64,000 bases of DNA from assembly GCA_041394405.1 (NCBI GenBank), contig JAWKIF010000008.1:62001-126000 (forward strand), in the 5' to 3' direction. The notes under the pieces were generated by a model. That model ran no database searches. It was not told the DNA's origin and saw only the letters and a program-made list of their open reading frames with translations. Of the stretch, positions 34,318 through 43,230 are shown one piece after another (the stretch's first letter is position 1; every line of letters starts with the position of its first letter). The position numbers and the translations under genes are program-made. The DNA comes from Microthrix sp041394405. GTDB lineage: Bacteria; Actinomycetota; Acidimicrobiia; Acidimicrobiales; Microtrichaceae.

Positions 34318-35906
34318 GGCAGCGAATCCAGATGGGCGGCCAGGCGAAGGGCCAGGGCCACGCCGGTGAGCGTGGGGACAAAGCCGGCGCCGGTTGACAT
34401 CACCGAGGTGCCCGCCACCCACAGGTTGTCCATGCCGTGCACCTTGCAGTCCGCGTCCACGACGCCCTCGGCCGGGTCGGTGGCCATGCGGGTGGTGCAC
34501 ATCTGGTGGTACGAGGTCCGCCAGCGAATGGGCGTGCCCGGTTGGATCTCCGGGCCCAGGGAGATGGCCGGTTCGGGATGCTCCAGGTTGAAGAGGTCCA
34601 GATCGAAGATCAACCGGTCGGCGGCGTCGAGGGCCCTCCCCTTCCCTTGGGCGCCCAGCTCGGCGCCCAGCAGCGCCACCATCTCGCGCACGGTTTCGGT
34701 GTGGGAGGCGGGCACGCGCCAATCCACCACCGGGCGGGCTCGCCCCACCGCATCGGTGGCGCCGCCCAGCGTTACCCGGCTGTCGGGGTCGAGCGGTTGC
34801 TCGGTCGTCACCGTCATGATGCCAAGGCTGGCCATCTGCTGGCCCTGGGCCGCCATGAGGTCCATGGGCCGTCGGAACTCGGGTCGGAGCGCGGCGAGGT
34901 CGCCGGTGAAGGAGCAGTCGGCCTGGGCGTTGGGCCAGCCGCGCTCGGCCAGGGTTGCGTCGGCGAAGCGCAGGTGAAGCGCCGCACCGCGGACGACATC
35001 CTCCCCGTCGCCCCGATCCACGGTCTGGTGCTTGGAGACCCTGCCGTCGACGGCCTCCCAGCGGCTCCGAGCCTCGGTGGAGGCCAGCATCCAGCCCTGG
35101 ACCTTGGGGTGGTCGGCGAAGTAGCGGCCCACCAGGTCGGCGTCGTTGCCGATGCCGGCCGGGTGGGTGTCGGTCGATGCCAGCAGCAGGCGGGGATTGC
35201 CGATGCCGCCGCAGGCCAGCACCACCTGTGGCGCCGAGGCGCTGAAGGAGGTGCCCGCCGTGGTGCGCACCTCGGCCGACGTCACCTGCGAGCCCGCAGC
35301 GTTGCAGGCCAGCGAGGCCACGTTGGCGTGGTGCACCAGGGTGAGGTTCGGATGCCCCACGATGGTGGCGCGGTATTCGCCGGCCAGCCCGTAGTAGCGG
35401 TTCAGTACCAGCTGCTCGGTGAGGCGCGGGCCCAGGTCCGGTGGCGGAGTCAGCCCGGAGCGGGACACGAACTCGTCGGCGTCCCAGCTGTCCGTGCCGT
35501 GGTGGAGGAAACGACTTGCCGGGTCGTGCCAGGGCTGCAGCTCGGCCCAGGTGAGGGGCCAGCCGCTCACGTCGTGGTAGGGCTGGGGCGCCAGGTCGTG
35601 GGGATGGAGGGGCTGGATGATGCCCGCCCAGTGATGCGACGTGCCTCCCAGGCCCGACGCGTTGAGGTTGGTCAGCGAGGTGAACGAGCCGAAGAGCGAC
35701 TCCATGGAACCACCGACGATGGAACCCTCGATCAGGTCGTCGGTGGCCGGCTCGCGCTCCAGCCCGCCGCCGTCCAACAGCACCACCGAGGCCCCGGCGT
35801 CCGCCAACGGCAGCGCCACGGCCATGCCGGCGGGCCCGGCGCCAACCACCAGGACGTCGCCCGACACGGCCCCACCGTCGGCAACCGAACGCCCATCAAG
35901 CTCCAC
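34314..35906 (-). CDS. GMC-family FAD oxidoreductase
   Basis: This 530-residue flavoprotein has an N-terminal FAD motif (VVGAGPAGMAVALPLADAG near residue 20), a GLGGTSHHWAG segment (FAD/active-site loop), and the C-terminal GMC region. That region holds HQMCTTRM near 470 and NLWVAGTSVMSTGAGFVPTLT near 500. It should oxidise an alcohol or sugar and pass electrons to the coupled Tat-exported small subunit. The GTG start is supported by TAGCGT exactly 6 bases upstream. No signal peptide is present, so export would depend on its partner. Confidence 0.85.
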   Translation of the reverse strand: MELDGRSVADGGAVSGDVLVVGAGPAGMAVALPLADAGASVVLLDGGGLEREPATDDLIEGSIVGGSMESLFGSFTSLTNLNASGLGGTSHHWAGIIQPLHPHDLAPQPYHDVSGWPLTWAELQPWHDPASRFLHHGTDSWDADEFVSRSGLTPPPDLGPRLTEQLVLNRYYGLAGEYRATIVGHPNLTLVHHANVASLACNAAGSQVTSAEVRTTAGTSFSASAPQVVLACGGIGNPRLLLASTDTHPAGIGNDADLVGRYFADHPKVQGWMLASTEARSRWEAVDGRVSKHQTVDRGDGEDVVRGAALHLRFADATLAERGWPNAQADCSFTGDLAALRPEFRRPMDLMAAQGQQMASLGIMTVTTEQPLDPDSRVTLGGATDAVGRARPVVDWRVPASHTETVREMVALLGAELGAQGKGRALDAADRLIFDLDLFNLEHPEPAISLGPEIQPGTPIRWRTSYHQMCTTRMATDPAEGVVDADCKVHGMDNLWVAGTSVMSTGAGFVPTLTGVALALRLAAHLDSLP

Positions 35907-35912
35907 GAGGCG

Positions 35913-35918
35913 ACGCTA
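35913..35918 (-). promoter_or_regulatory. -10 element of the GMC oxidoreductase gene
   Basis: Minus-strand TAGCGT ends 6 bases before the GTG, with no ribosome-binding site. This supports the GTG start and a leaderless transcript. Confidence 0.45.
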
Positions 35919-35959
35919 GCGCGCCGGGTCCGCGGCTTGGAAGGGATCGCCCGGTGGCT

Positions 35960-37123
35960 TCACCAGAACGACGACTCGGCGGTGAGCCCCAGGTCGGGGT
36001 GATGCCCGGCCACCAGCGGCTGCAGGTTGCCCACGCCACGCGCTCCGGTGTCCAGGTCGCAGATCACCACGGCGGTGTCGCGAATCTGGTGGAGGTCTCG
36101 CGCCAGGGTTGGGTCGCTGGTGTCGGCCAGGCGCTCGCCGTCGGTATGCAGCTCGCCGCGCCATTCGCCGTGGTGGTGGCCCTGCCATCCGAAGTACAGC
36201 CCGGCGCCCAGGTGGAACCCGGTCTCGGTGGGCACCTCCACGGAGAAGCGCCGCAGGGTGCCGTCGCCCAACTTGGCGGTGATGGTGCCGCCGGTCAGGC
36301 GCCGGTTGGCCGGGTCGAAGGACAGCTCGGGGGCGATGTCCACGATGGGGGTCACGGTACCGTCGGCCGCCTCCAGGTGTGCGGTCACGGTGCGCTGTGA
36401 GTGCCCGAACCCGTCCAGCTCCACCAGGTGCAGGAAGAGCCCCCAGCGGGTGCCGTCGGGGTCCTCCATCAGCACGGGCGACCACAACATGTAGAAGTTC
36501 ATCTGCGAGATGGGGTCGAACGGGTCCACGTCGGTGGGCGGCGTGCCCACGTCGTAGCGAACGCCCCAGCTGTGGTCGCGGGTGCTCACCCAGTCGGCGT
36601 TGGAGAACTCGGTGCGTTCGCCGTCCAACTCCACCCAGCCGGATGCCACGCCGATCTGGTGGTAGCGCACCAGCTCGGCGCTCACCCGGTAGCCCAGCGG
36701 CGTCCGCTGGTGGGTTCGCTCCTCGCTCTGCGGCGGCAGTGCGGCCTCGAAGGTCCAGTCGAAGGCCAGGGGCTGGCAGTCGTTGGGGGCCAAGGCGAAG
36801 CGCACCGTCGTCATCGGCTCCAGCACCTCGTAGGTGATGGGGCCCACGGCGGTGGTGGTGTCGTCGGGATACAGGCGTCGGCTGGAGCGCACCGTCAGCT
36901 GTTCGACGCCCCGCGACACGCCCGCATAGGCGTCCATGACGTTGCGGTTGCGGTACTGGCCCATGCCGAAGCCCAGTTGCAGCGAGCCGTCGCGGGCCAG
37001 GGCCATGGCGCACACCTTCTCGGTCCACGCGGGGTCGCTGGTGCCCACGGTGGCGAAGGTGTCGGCGATCTGGTGGTTGAAGCCCTCGTCGGCCGGCCCC
37101 AACGGGCCCGTTGCGTTGGCCAT
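35960..37123 (-). CDS. Conserved protein resembling the CrtC/AttH lipocalin-like fold
   Basis: This 387-residue protein is rich in beta-strand pattern, with conserved-looking stretches WVSTRDHSWGVRYDVGTPP, FYMLWSPVLMEDPDG and GWQGHHHGEWRGELH. The overall look is that of AttH/CrtC-type double lipocalins or DUF7064/7065 proteins, which are common in lipid- and steroid-degrading Actinobacteria. I cannot assign an activity. It lies upstream of the GMC gene on the same strand and just downstream of the heme oxygenase. Confidence 0.6.
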   Translation of the reverse strand: MANATGPLGPADEGFNHQIADTFATVGTSDPAWTEKVCAMALARDGSLQLGFGMGQYRNRNVMDAYAGVSRGVEQLTVRSSRRLYPDDTTTAVGPITYEVLEPMTTVRFALAPNDCQPLAFDWTFEAALPPQSEERTHQRTPLGYRVSAELVRYHQIGVASGWVELDGERTEFSNADWVSTRDHSWGVRYDVGTPPTDVDPFDPISQMNFYMLWSPVLMEDPDGTRWGLFLHLVELDGFGHSQRTVTAHLEAADGTVTPIVDIAPELSFDPANRRLTGGTITAKLGDGTLRRFSVEVPTETGFHLGAGLYFGWQGHHHGEWRGELHTDGERLADTSDPTLARDLHQIRDTAVVICDLDTGARGVGNLQPLVAGHHPDLGLTAESSFW

Positions 37124-37133
37124 GACGCGCCGC

Positions 37134-37511
37134 CTAGCCGCCGGCCGTGGAGCCGCCGGCGGGCACGTAGCTCCAGAGCTCCGAGCTCATCGCCACGGGT
37201 GGGGGGTCGCCTCCCTCGCCGCCGGGATGCCCCGCAGCGCCGCTGCCGGGGTGGCCGCCGCCCTGGGGTGCGGCGTCGCCCTGGTGGCCACGGCCGAACG
37301 CCGGGCTGTTCACCCAGGCGTCAAAGCTGGCCTCGTCGGCCCAGCGGGTGATGACCAGCCAGGTGGTGCGATCGTCGGTGGGCTTCAGCAGCTCGAAGCC
37401 CTCGAAGCCCTCCTGGTTGTCGACCGCCCCGGCGCGGGCGGCGAAACGCTCGGCGAGGGCGTCGCCCGAGTCGGCGGGCACGGTGATGGCGTTGATCTTG
37501 ATGACGGTCAT
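37134..37511 (-). CDS. MhuD/IsdG-type heme-degrading monooxygenase with a Gly/His-rich insert
   Basis: This 125-residue ferredoxin-like protein is close to mycobacterial MhuD: start MTVIKINAI with the catalytic Asn, then RFAARAGAVDN, GFEGFELLKP, and the FDAWVNSPAF segment with the heme-ruffling Trp. After GRGHQ the conserved heme-ligand region is followed by a Gly/Pro/His-rich insert of about 30 residues. The last strand (SSELWSYVPA) then closes the fold. It probably opens heme to biliverdin-like products (mycobilin) and frees iron. The insert is unusual. Confidence 0.82.
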   Translation of the reverse strand: MTVIKINAITVPADSGDALAERFAARAGAVDNQEGFEGFELLKPTDDRTTWLVITRWADEASFDAWVNSPAFGRGHQGDAAPQGGGHPGSGAAGHPGGEGGDPPPVAMSSELWSYVPAGGSTAGG

Positions 37512-37533
37512 GGCGCCGAGTTTGGCACCCAAC

Positions 37534-38526
37534 TCACACGTCGGCGGTATCACCCTTGGTGATGCGAGCGGTAACGCCGTTGGTGGGGTCCGGCTTGGGC
37601 TTCAGGCCGGGCACCTTCATGGGCTTGGAGTCCTGGTCCACCAGTCCGCCGCGGTTGGTTCGGGCCTGACCGGCCCGGTCGGCCAACCTGGGCACCCGCA
37701 CCAGCATGTCCACCGTGCCGCTTCGGCGTTCCTCCAGCACCACGTTGAGCACCGAGGCGTACACCACCACCTTCCCGAAGATCAGCAGCCAGGCGAAGAT
37801 GCCGAACACCACCCCGATGGAGCCGTAGACGCCCTGGCTCTTGGCGATCACGCCGGGCAGCCAATAGATGGCCAGCAGCTTCAGCGCCTCCAGGCCGATG
37901 GCGGCCACGACGGCACCGGGCAGCACCTGGCGCACGGTCAGCTTCCAGCGGCAGAGCATCCAGTACATCCAGCCGAACAACAGCACCGACACGGCGAAGG
38001 GCAGCAACGACCCCAGGACCGACGCCCAGCCAGGAAGCAGGCCGATGGCCCAGCTGGCCACGCCGGAGCCGACAAACAACACCACGGCGCCCAACAGGAA
38101 CAGCACGCCGACGGCCTTGTCCTTGATGCCGCGGCCGGCCACCTGCCAGGGCACGTTGGCGGCCACCTGCAGTGCGGTCGTGACGCCCAGGCCCGACCAA
38201 GCGCCCGTGATCAGGCCGATCAGGCCAACGGTGCCGCGGTTGCGCTGGGCGGAATCGACGGCGTTGGTGAAGATCTCCTGGGCATCGCCGGTGAGGTTGA
38301 GGTTGTCGATCGTGTTGTCGATGAACTCCGGGTCGCCGGCGGAGACGAACCCAAGCACCGACACCGCCACCAGGATCAGCGGGAAGATGGATAGGAACAG
38401 CGACAGCGTGAGTGCGCTGGCGGCGTTCTGGCCACGAATGTCGCGGAACCGCTCCTGGACTCCCACCAGCACCCCGAGCAACCCCGGATGCTGGGCGCTG
38501 GTCGGATGAACGTCGACGTCGGCCAT
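37534..38526 (-). CDS. YihY/BrkB-family membrane protein
   Basis: This 330-residue integral membrane protein has about six helices between residues 35 and 290. It carries the family's ALTLSLFLSIFPLI, GLGVTTALQVAANVPW and SYG-like (QGVYGSIGVVFGIFAWLLI) motifs. Members were once called RNase BN; the true function is unknown. The C-terminal 45 residues are charged. The start is placed at ATG 38526, where the family-like region begins. Confidence 0.86.
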   Translation of the reverse strand: MADVDVHPTSAQHPGLLGVLVGVQERFRDIRGQNAASALTLSLFLSIFPLILVAVSVLGFVSAGDPEFIDNTIDNLNLTGDAQEIFTNAVDSAQRNRGTVGLIGLITGAWSGLGVTTALQVAANVPWQVAGRGIKDKAVGVLFLLGAVVLFVGSGVASWAIGLLPGWASVLGSLLPFAVSVLLFGWMYWMLCRWKLTVRQVLPGAVVAAIGLEALKLLAIYWLPGVIAKSQGVYGSIGVVFGIFAWLLIFGKVVVYASVLNVVLEERRSGTVDMLVRVPRLADRAGQARTNRGGLVDQDSKPMKVPGLKPKPDPTNGVTARITKGDTADV

Positions 38527-38581
38527 GGCCCCATGCTGGCCGACCACGGCGGGCTGAACCACACCGAGGGCGAGAGCAGAT

Positions 38582-39394
38582 CTACCCGAGCCGGCGCACC
38601 AGGGTGCGGTGCAGCCGGTCGAAGCGGTCCACCAGGTCGCGGGTGCGGGCCCCGAAGCTGTCCAACGGCCGTCGGCTGGACATTGCCTCGTTGACGATCA
38701 CCCGGGTGGGCAGCTCCGGGGTCAGCATCGCGCGCTTGCCCACCTCCTCGGCCAACGCCTCGCGTTGGCGGGCCGCCTCGGCCGATCTGGCCGGCACCCG
38801 GTTCAACAGCACGCCGACCAGGGACAGATCGGGGTTGGCCTCCGCCGAAACGGCGTCGATGGTGGTGCGGAGGTGTCCCAGCCCGCGACGGCTGAGCGCC
38901 GATGGCTCGGCGATGGCCAGGGCCCCGTGCACCGCCCCAAGGGCTGCGTTGGTGATGGCCCCGAGCGAGGGCGCGCAGTCCACCACCACGAGGTCGTAGT
39001 CGGGGGCCAGGGCCCCGAGGATGGGGGCCAGGGATTGCACCTTGCCCAGCGGATCGCCACCGTCCTCGCGAACCAGCGCGGCGCTGGCCGCCACGACGTC
39101 CACCTCGTCGCCCCAGCCCGAGGTGACCAGTGCGTTGCGAGCAGTCTCCTCGCTGGGCTCCTCCATGACGTCGGCGGAGGTCCAGTAGTCGTCGTCGGCA
39201 TCGACCCCCAGGCACCAGGTTGCGGAACCCTGGGGGTCGAGGTCCACCACCAAGGCCCGATGCCCTGCCCGACGGGCGGCCATGGCCAGGCCCAACACCA
39301 CGGCGGTCTTGCCCACCCCGCCCTTCTGGTTCACCACCGCCACCGACCGCAGCGGTCGGCCCGATGGGGTGCGTGCGCTTCGTTTGGGTGCCAC
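38582..39394 (-). CDS. ParA/Soj-like P-loop ATPase (orphan)
   Basis: This 270-residue ParA-type ATPase has a deviant Walker A KGGVGKT (residues 24-30), VVDLDPQGSATWCLG, and the VVDCAPSLG Walker A' region. Such ATPases position DNA or protein complexes; without a parB next to it, it is an orphan member. GTG 39394 is supported by the promoter CCGACA-N17-TACGAT-N6-GTG. Confidence 0.88.
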   Translation of the reverse strand: MAPKRSARTPSGRPLRSVAVVNQKGGVGKTAVVLGLAMAARRAGHRALVVDLDPQGSATWCLGVDADDDYWTSADVMEEPSEETARNALVTSGWGDEVDVVAASAALVREDGGDPLGKVQSLAPILGALAPDYDLVVVDCAPSLGAITNAALGAVHGALAIAEPSALSRRGLGHLRTTIDAVSAEANPDLSLVGVLLNRVPARSAEAARQREALAEEVGKRAMLTPELPTRVIVNEAMSSRRPLDSFGARTRDLVDRFDRLHRTLVRRLG

Positions 39395-39400
39395 GGCTCG

Positions 39401-39429
39401 ATCGTAGGCCGTCCTGTGAGGGTTGTCGG
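39401..39429 (-). promoter_or_regulatory. Leaderless promoter of the ParA-like gene
   Basis: Minus strand: CCGACA (39424-39429), 17 bases, TACGAT (39401-39406), 6 bases, GTG start. The same CCGACA-N17 arrangement occurs at vapB. Confidence 0.55.
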
Positions 39430-39511
39430 TGCCCTGCACCCCATAACCCTCACCGGACGCCGGCGCGGCTCGACTCGGCCCTGCCCGGGGAAGGTGCCAG
39501 GCTATGGGGCG

Positions 39512-40195
39512 ATGTCAGATGAGCCCGACGCCCCAACCTCACTGCCCGCCGCGGGGAGTGCCTACCTGGTGCACCCGGAAGGAGGGCCGGGCCGCGGTGT
39601 GCTGATGCTGCCGTCCTGGCGGGGCCTGTGTCACCAGGCCAAGGCCGCTGCGAACTCCCTGGCCGACGCCGGCTTCACGGTGCTGGTGCCGGACTTCTTC
39701 GGCGGGGTGGTGCCAGCCGACGACGCAGCCGGCGAGGCCTTGCTGGCCGAGCTCGACCCCAACGTGGCCGCCGGGCTGGTGGTGTCGTCGGTCGTGGCCT
39801 TACGGGCCCACAGCTGCGACCCCGATGCGCCGGTGGGGGCAGTTGGCTTCTCCTCCGGCGGCTCGTTCGCCCTCTGGGCGGCCACCCGCAACCCCGACTC
39901 GGTGGCCGCGGTGGTCACCTACTACGGCGCCCAGGACATCGACTTTGCGTCGTTGACCGCCCCGGTGCTGGGCCACTTCGCCGAGTTCGACGACCTGTGC
40001 ACCGAGGATCAACGCAACGAGATGGCGGCCCACCTGCTGTTGTTGGAGCGCGACATCGACTTCCACGTGTACGACGGCACCTGGCACTTCTTTGCCGAGG
40101 ACATCGATCCGTCGCCGGCCGCCGCCGCTGCGGCCGCGCGGGCATGGGATCGCACGGTGGAGTTCCTGCGCCGCCACCTGGCCGACAAGCGTTGA
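39512..40195 (+). CDS. Dienelactone-hydrolase family alpha/beta hydrolase
   Basis: This 227-residue protein has the dienelactone hydrolase fold. The nucleophile elbow reads GFSSGG, so Ser replaces the family's usual Cys. Asp is near 167 (FAEFDD) and His near 195 (TWHFFAE). The substitution suggests an ordinary esterase rather than a dienelactone hydrolase. It is divergent from the ParA gene. Confidence 0.83.
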   Translation: MSDEPDAPTSLPAAGSAYLVHPEGGPGRGVLMLPSWRGLCHQAKAAANSLADAGFTVLVPDFFGGVVPADDAAGEALLAELDPNVAAGLVVSSVVALRAHSCDPDAPVGAVGFSSGGSFALWAATRNPDSVAAVVTYYGAQDIDFASLTAPVLGHFAEFDDLCTEDQRNEMAAHLLLLERDIDFHVYDGTWHFFAEDIDPSPAAAAAAARAWDRTVEFLRRHLADKR

Positions 40196-40196
40196 G

Positions 40197-41051
40197 CTAC
40201 CAGAGCTGGTCGCAGTAGGTGTCGGTGCCACAGATGGCCGGCGTGAACGGAGCGGCCAGCACCACGGTGGCCAGTCCCGACGCCTGCAGCGCCTCGACGA
40301 CACCCAGCAGGTGGGGCCAGGCTTCCTCGACGGGGTCGTCGAGGAAGCATACGAGGAGACTGCGGTCGGCTCCGCCCGGGCCCGAGCCCAGGTCCATGGG
40401 GCTTTCACGGTCGGGGATGATCGGCCGCCAGGTCAGCACCTGATCCACCGGGGAATCGGCGCCGAACACGGCCTCCCGGCCGGCGCCCGCCAGCCATGCG
40501 TCCAGATCACGGGTGCCCACGCCCTCGGCTCGATCGACGTGGATCGAGGCCAGGCCGCCATAGGGGTGGTCCAACGCCAGGTGGGCCGGAATGGGGTCCT
40601 CGTCGCGATGGTGGGCGCCGCGCATCGTGTACAGCACCGTGTGCGCGTGCGTGCGCTCCTCGAAGCCGCGGCCGGCGGCGTACAGCTCGTGCACCTCCTC
40701 GGAGGCCCAGGCGAAGTGGTCCGCCACGGACGCGGCGTCGATGAAGTAGGTGGCCAGGTAGCTGCCGGCATCGACGGGCTGGGCCACGGGGGACGGCGCC
40801 GTCGGCTGGGAGGGAACCCGCAGGTCCTTCAGGGCACGGGTGGCCACCCAGCGGCGGCCGGCCAGGGTGCCCGGCCCCACCAGGACCCCACCGTAGAAAT
40901 GATCCCGCTCGTACCAGCGGTTGTAGGCCACCTCGAAGCCCGGGTGCGGGTCGACCAGCGTGAAGAGCATGGCCCCAACCCGAACGGGGCCCCGGTCCAC
41001 GTCGCGTCGGCCGCCGGCACTGGCGTCGGCGTCCTGGTCTGCTGGTGCCAC
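40197..41051 (-). CDS. Conserved hypothetical protein (dimeric alpha-beta barrel-like)
   Basis: This 284-residue cytoplasmic protein opens with FTLVDPHPGFEVAYNRWYERDHFYGGVLVGPG, a segment like EthD/dimeric alpha-beta barrel proteins. Its second half repeats this layout (DRSLLVCFLDDPVEEAWPHLLGVVEALQ). Related proteins are found next to degradation genes in Actinobacteria. No catalytic residues can be named. The GTG start is uncertain. It is divergent from the SDR gene across a perfect 19-bp palindrome. Confidence 0.55.
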   Translation of the reverse strand: MAPADQDADASAGGRRDVDRGPVRVGAMLFTLVDPHPGFEVAYNRWYERDHFYGGVLVGPGTLAGRRWVATRALKDLRVPSQPTAPSPVAQPVDAGSYLATYFIDAASVADHFAWASEEVHELYAAGRGFEERTHAHTVLYTMRGAHHRDEDPIPAHLALDHPYGGLASIHVDRAEGVGTRDLDAWLAGAGREAVFGADSPVDQVLTWRPIIPDRESPMDLGSGPGGADRSLLVCFLDDPVEEAWPHLLGVVEALQASGLATVVLAAPFTPAICGTDTYCDQLW

Positions 41052-41091
41052 GGGCCCCCCTCAGGGTCGAACTCGGTCGCTGGGTTACGGT

Positions 41092-41110
41092 ACCTGACGC
41101 CTCGTCAGGT
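41092..41110. promoter_or_regulatory. Perfect 19-bp palindromic operator
   Basis: ACCTGACG-CCT-CGTCAGGT has perfect 8-bp arms with a 3-base centre. It lies between the divergent hypothetical gene and the SDR gene, next to a TACGGT hexamer. It looks like a TetR/GntR-type operator that could control both genes. No regulator gene is nearby. Confidence 0.55.
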
Positions 41111-41157
41111 CGCTGCGACCCGACGAGTACCACGCACCAGGAGAGGAGGGGTGGCCG

Positions 41158-41913
41158 ATGGGTCGCTTCGAGGGTAAGTCAGTGTTGGTCACCGGTGCCG
41201 CGTCGGGGATGGGGCGGGCCACCACCCTGGCCTTTGCCGCCGAGGGTGCCAACGTGCTGGGCGTCGACCTGGATGCCGAGGGCCTGGCGGCCATGGCCGC
41301 CGAGGCGGGCGACCTGTCGGGTCGAGTGCTCACCCACCGGGCCACCATCGGCACCCAGGCGGCCGGCCAGGCGGCGGTGGCCGCAGCGGTGGAGGCCTTC
41401 GGCGGCTTGGACGTGCTGGCCAACGTTGCCGGGGTGGTGCGTTCCGACAAGATCGCCGACGTCACCGAGGACGACTGGAACCTCATGTTCGCCGTCAACG
41501 TGTCCGGCATGTTCTGGCTGTGCCAGGCGGCGCTGGGCGCCTTCGGCGAGGACGGCGGGGCCATCGTGAACGTGGCGTCCAACGCCGGGTTGATGGGCCA
41601 GGCCTACTTCGCCGGCTATTGCGCCTCCAAGGGGGCCGTCGTGAACCTCACCAGGTCGCTGGCCATGGAGACCGCCAAGAACAACAAGATCCACATCAAC
41701 GCCCTGGCCCCCGGCCAGACCGCTACCCCGATGACCGGCACCATCGAGCTTCCCGAGGATTGCGACATCGACATCATGCGCCCCTACATGGGCTACCGGA
41801 AGGCGGCGAAGCCCGAGGAGCAGGCGGCGGCCATCCTGTTTCTGGCCTCACCGGACGCCTCGGCGTTCCACGGCGCCATCGTGTCCTCCGATGGGGCGCT
41901 CACCGCCGGCTAG
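41158..41913 (+). CDS. Short-chain dehydrogenase/reductase
   Basis: This 251-residue classical SDR has the cofactor motif TGAASGMG (residues 12-19), NVAG near 91, the catalytic Ser region (VNVASNAG) and YCASK for the Tyr/Lys pair near 158. The acidic residue after the second strand (VDLD) suggests NAD. It has a strong GGAGAGGAGG ribosome-binding site. Control by the palindrome at 41092 is likely. The substrate is unknown. Confidence 0.93.
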   Translation: MGRFEGKSVLVTGAASGMGRATTLAFAAEGANVLGVDLDAEGLAAMAAEAGDLSGRVLTHRATIGTQAAGQAAVAAAVEAFGGLDVLANVAGVVRSDKIADVTEDDWNLMFAVNVSGMFWLCQAALGAFGEDGGAIVNVASNAGLMGQAYFAGYCASKGAVVNLTRSLAMETAKNNKIHINALAPGQTATPMTGTIELPEDCDIDIMRPYMGYRKAAKPEEQAAAILFLASPDASAFHGAIVSSDGALTAG

Positions 41914-42106
41914 CCGGCCTACCCGCACTCTGCACCACTGGAACTCACGGGCAGATCGCCCGACCTCAGCGCGCTGCGGCGAGGCGGCGATAGGAAGCAG
42001 GCGAGAGTCCTCCACTGCGGCGGTGCGGTGCCCGATCCCGGCCAGGTAGCCGGGGTTGGAGGCGAATGCGAAGAATCGCAGAGACCCGGACCCAGGGCCC
42101 CAGGCA

Positions 42107-43078
42107 TCAGACAGGCCGGTCACCGATGATGGACGCCCGTTCCATGATGCGAACGTGGGGGAAGTAGTCCGAGGCGGCGTAGTGCTGCACGGCCCGGTTG
42201 TCCCAGAACGCCACCGAGTCGTTTCGCCACCGGAAGCGGCACTGGTACTCGGGTGAGTCGGTGTGGCGGCACAGCTCGTCGAGCAGGCCGATGCTCTCCT
42301 GGGGCGACATCGGCTTGATGGAGTCGACGAAGAAGCGGTTGACGTACAGCAGCTTGCGGCCGGTCTCGGGATGGGTGCGCACCACCGGGTGTTCAACCAC
42401 CGGGTATCGCTGGCGCATCTCCGCCTTGGCCTCGTCGTCCAGGTTGTGCCCGAATGCCCGGGCGTAGTCGTGGACGGCGACCAGGTCCGCAATGCGCTCC
42501 TTGGTCTCCTCGGGCAGCCCGTCGTAGACGGCCGCCATGTCGCAGAACAGCGTGTCGCCGCCGGTGGGAGGCACCGACACGGCGTGCAGCACGGCGCCCA
42601 TGGAGGGCTCGGCGCGCCAGGTGACGTCGGCGTGCCAGCCGTTCTCGTAGCCGGCGGTGTCGGCGCCCTTCTCGAAGCGAACCAACTCGGGATGGTCGGG
42701 GTTGGACGAGATGAACGGGTGGACCTCCAGGTCGCCGAAGCGGCGGGCGAACGCGACATGTTGGGCCGGGCTCAGGGGCTGGTCGCGAAAGAAGATGACC
42801 TTGTAGTCCAGCAGGGCCTGCCGGAGCTCGGCGATGGTGGCATCGTCGAGCTCGTCGGCCAGGTTGATGCCGGAGATCTCACCGCCGATGGTGGCGCTCA
42901 TGGGTGTCACGGTGAAGCGCTCCCACCTGAGCTCGCTGAGGCGTTGCCGCTCTTGGGCGAGGTAGCCCATGGGGCCCACCGTGGTGCCGCTGTAGCCGGG
43001 TAGTTGGTAGCGGAGGCCCGCGAGGGCCGACCCCGGGTCGCTGGTTCCCGGCGTCACGTCGGTTTCGGTCGTGGGCAT
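42107..43078 (-). CDS. TauD/TfdA-family Fe(II)/2-oxoglutarate dioxygenase
   Basis: This 323-residue dioxygenase has the HxD pair (WHADVTW near residue 172), a distal His (NRAVQHYAASDYFP near 302) and an Arg shortly after for 2-oxoglutarate. The N-terminal segment (PMSATIGGEISGINLADEL) is typical of taurine/alkyl sulfonate and 2,4-D-type dioxygenases. The substrate is unknown, and no sulfonate transporter is adjacent. The start at 43078 has AGGAGC upstream. Confidence 0.9.
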   Translation of the reverse strand: MPTTETDVTPGTSDPGSALAGLRYQLPGYSGTTVGPMGYLAQERQRLSELRWERFTVTPMSATIGGEISGINLADELDDATIAELRQALLDYKVIFFRDQPLSPAQHVAFARRFGDLEVHPFISSNPDHPELVRFEKGADTAGYENGWHADVTWRAEPSMGAVLHAVSVPPTGGDTLFCDMAAVYDGLPEETKERIADLVAVHDYARAFGHNLDDEAKAEMRQRYPVVEHPVVRTHPETGRKLLYVNRFFVDSIKPMSPQESIGLLDELCRHTDSPEYQCRFRWRNDSVAFWDNRAVQHYAASDYFPHVRIMERASIIGDRPV

Positions 43079-43230
43079 GTGGGTGCTCCTGGATCCTCGG
43101 CGGTGTATCCGAGCGTGGCACGCGCGCACGGCCGCTGCCATCGGCCCGCGCCGTGGGTGGTTTTGTGGCAATGTTGGGCCGGCTTCCGGCGGACGGTCGG
43201 AAGCACCAGCAGCTGTGTGCCGGGGGGCGA

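Noticed and set aside
41914..42106. Possible degraded gene between the SDR and the dioxygenase
   Set aside because: The minus-strand frame runs into the dioxygenase frame but has no recognisable motif; one GCCGGCTAGCCGGC palindrome at the SDR stop is the only visible structure.
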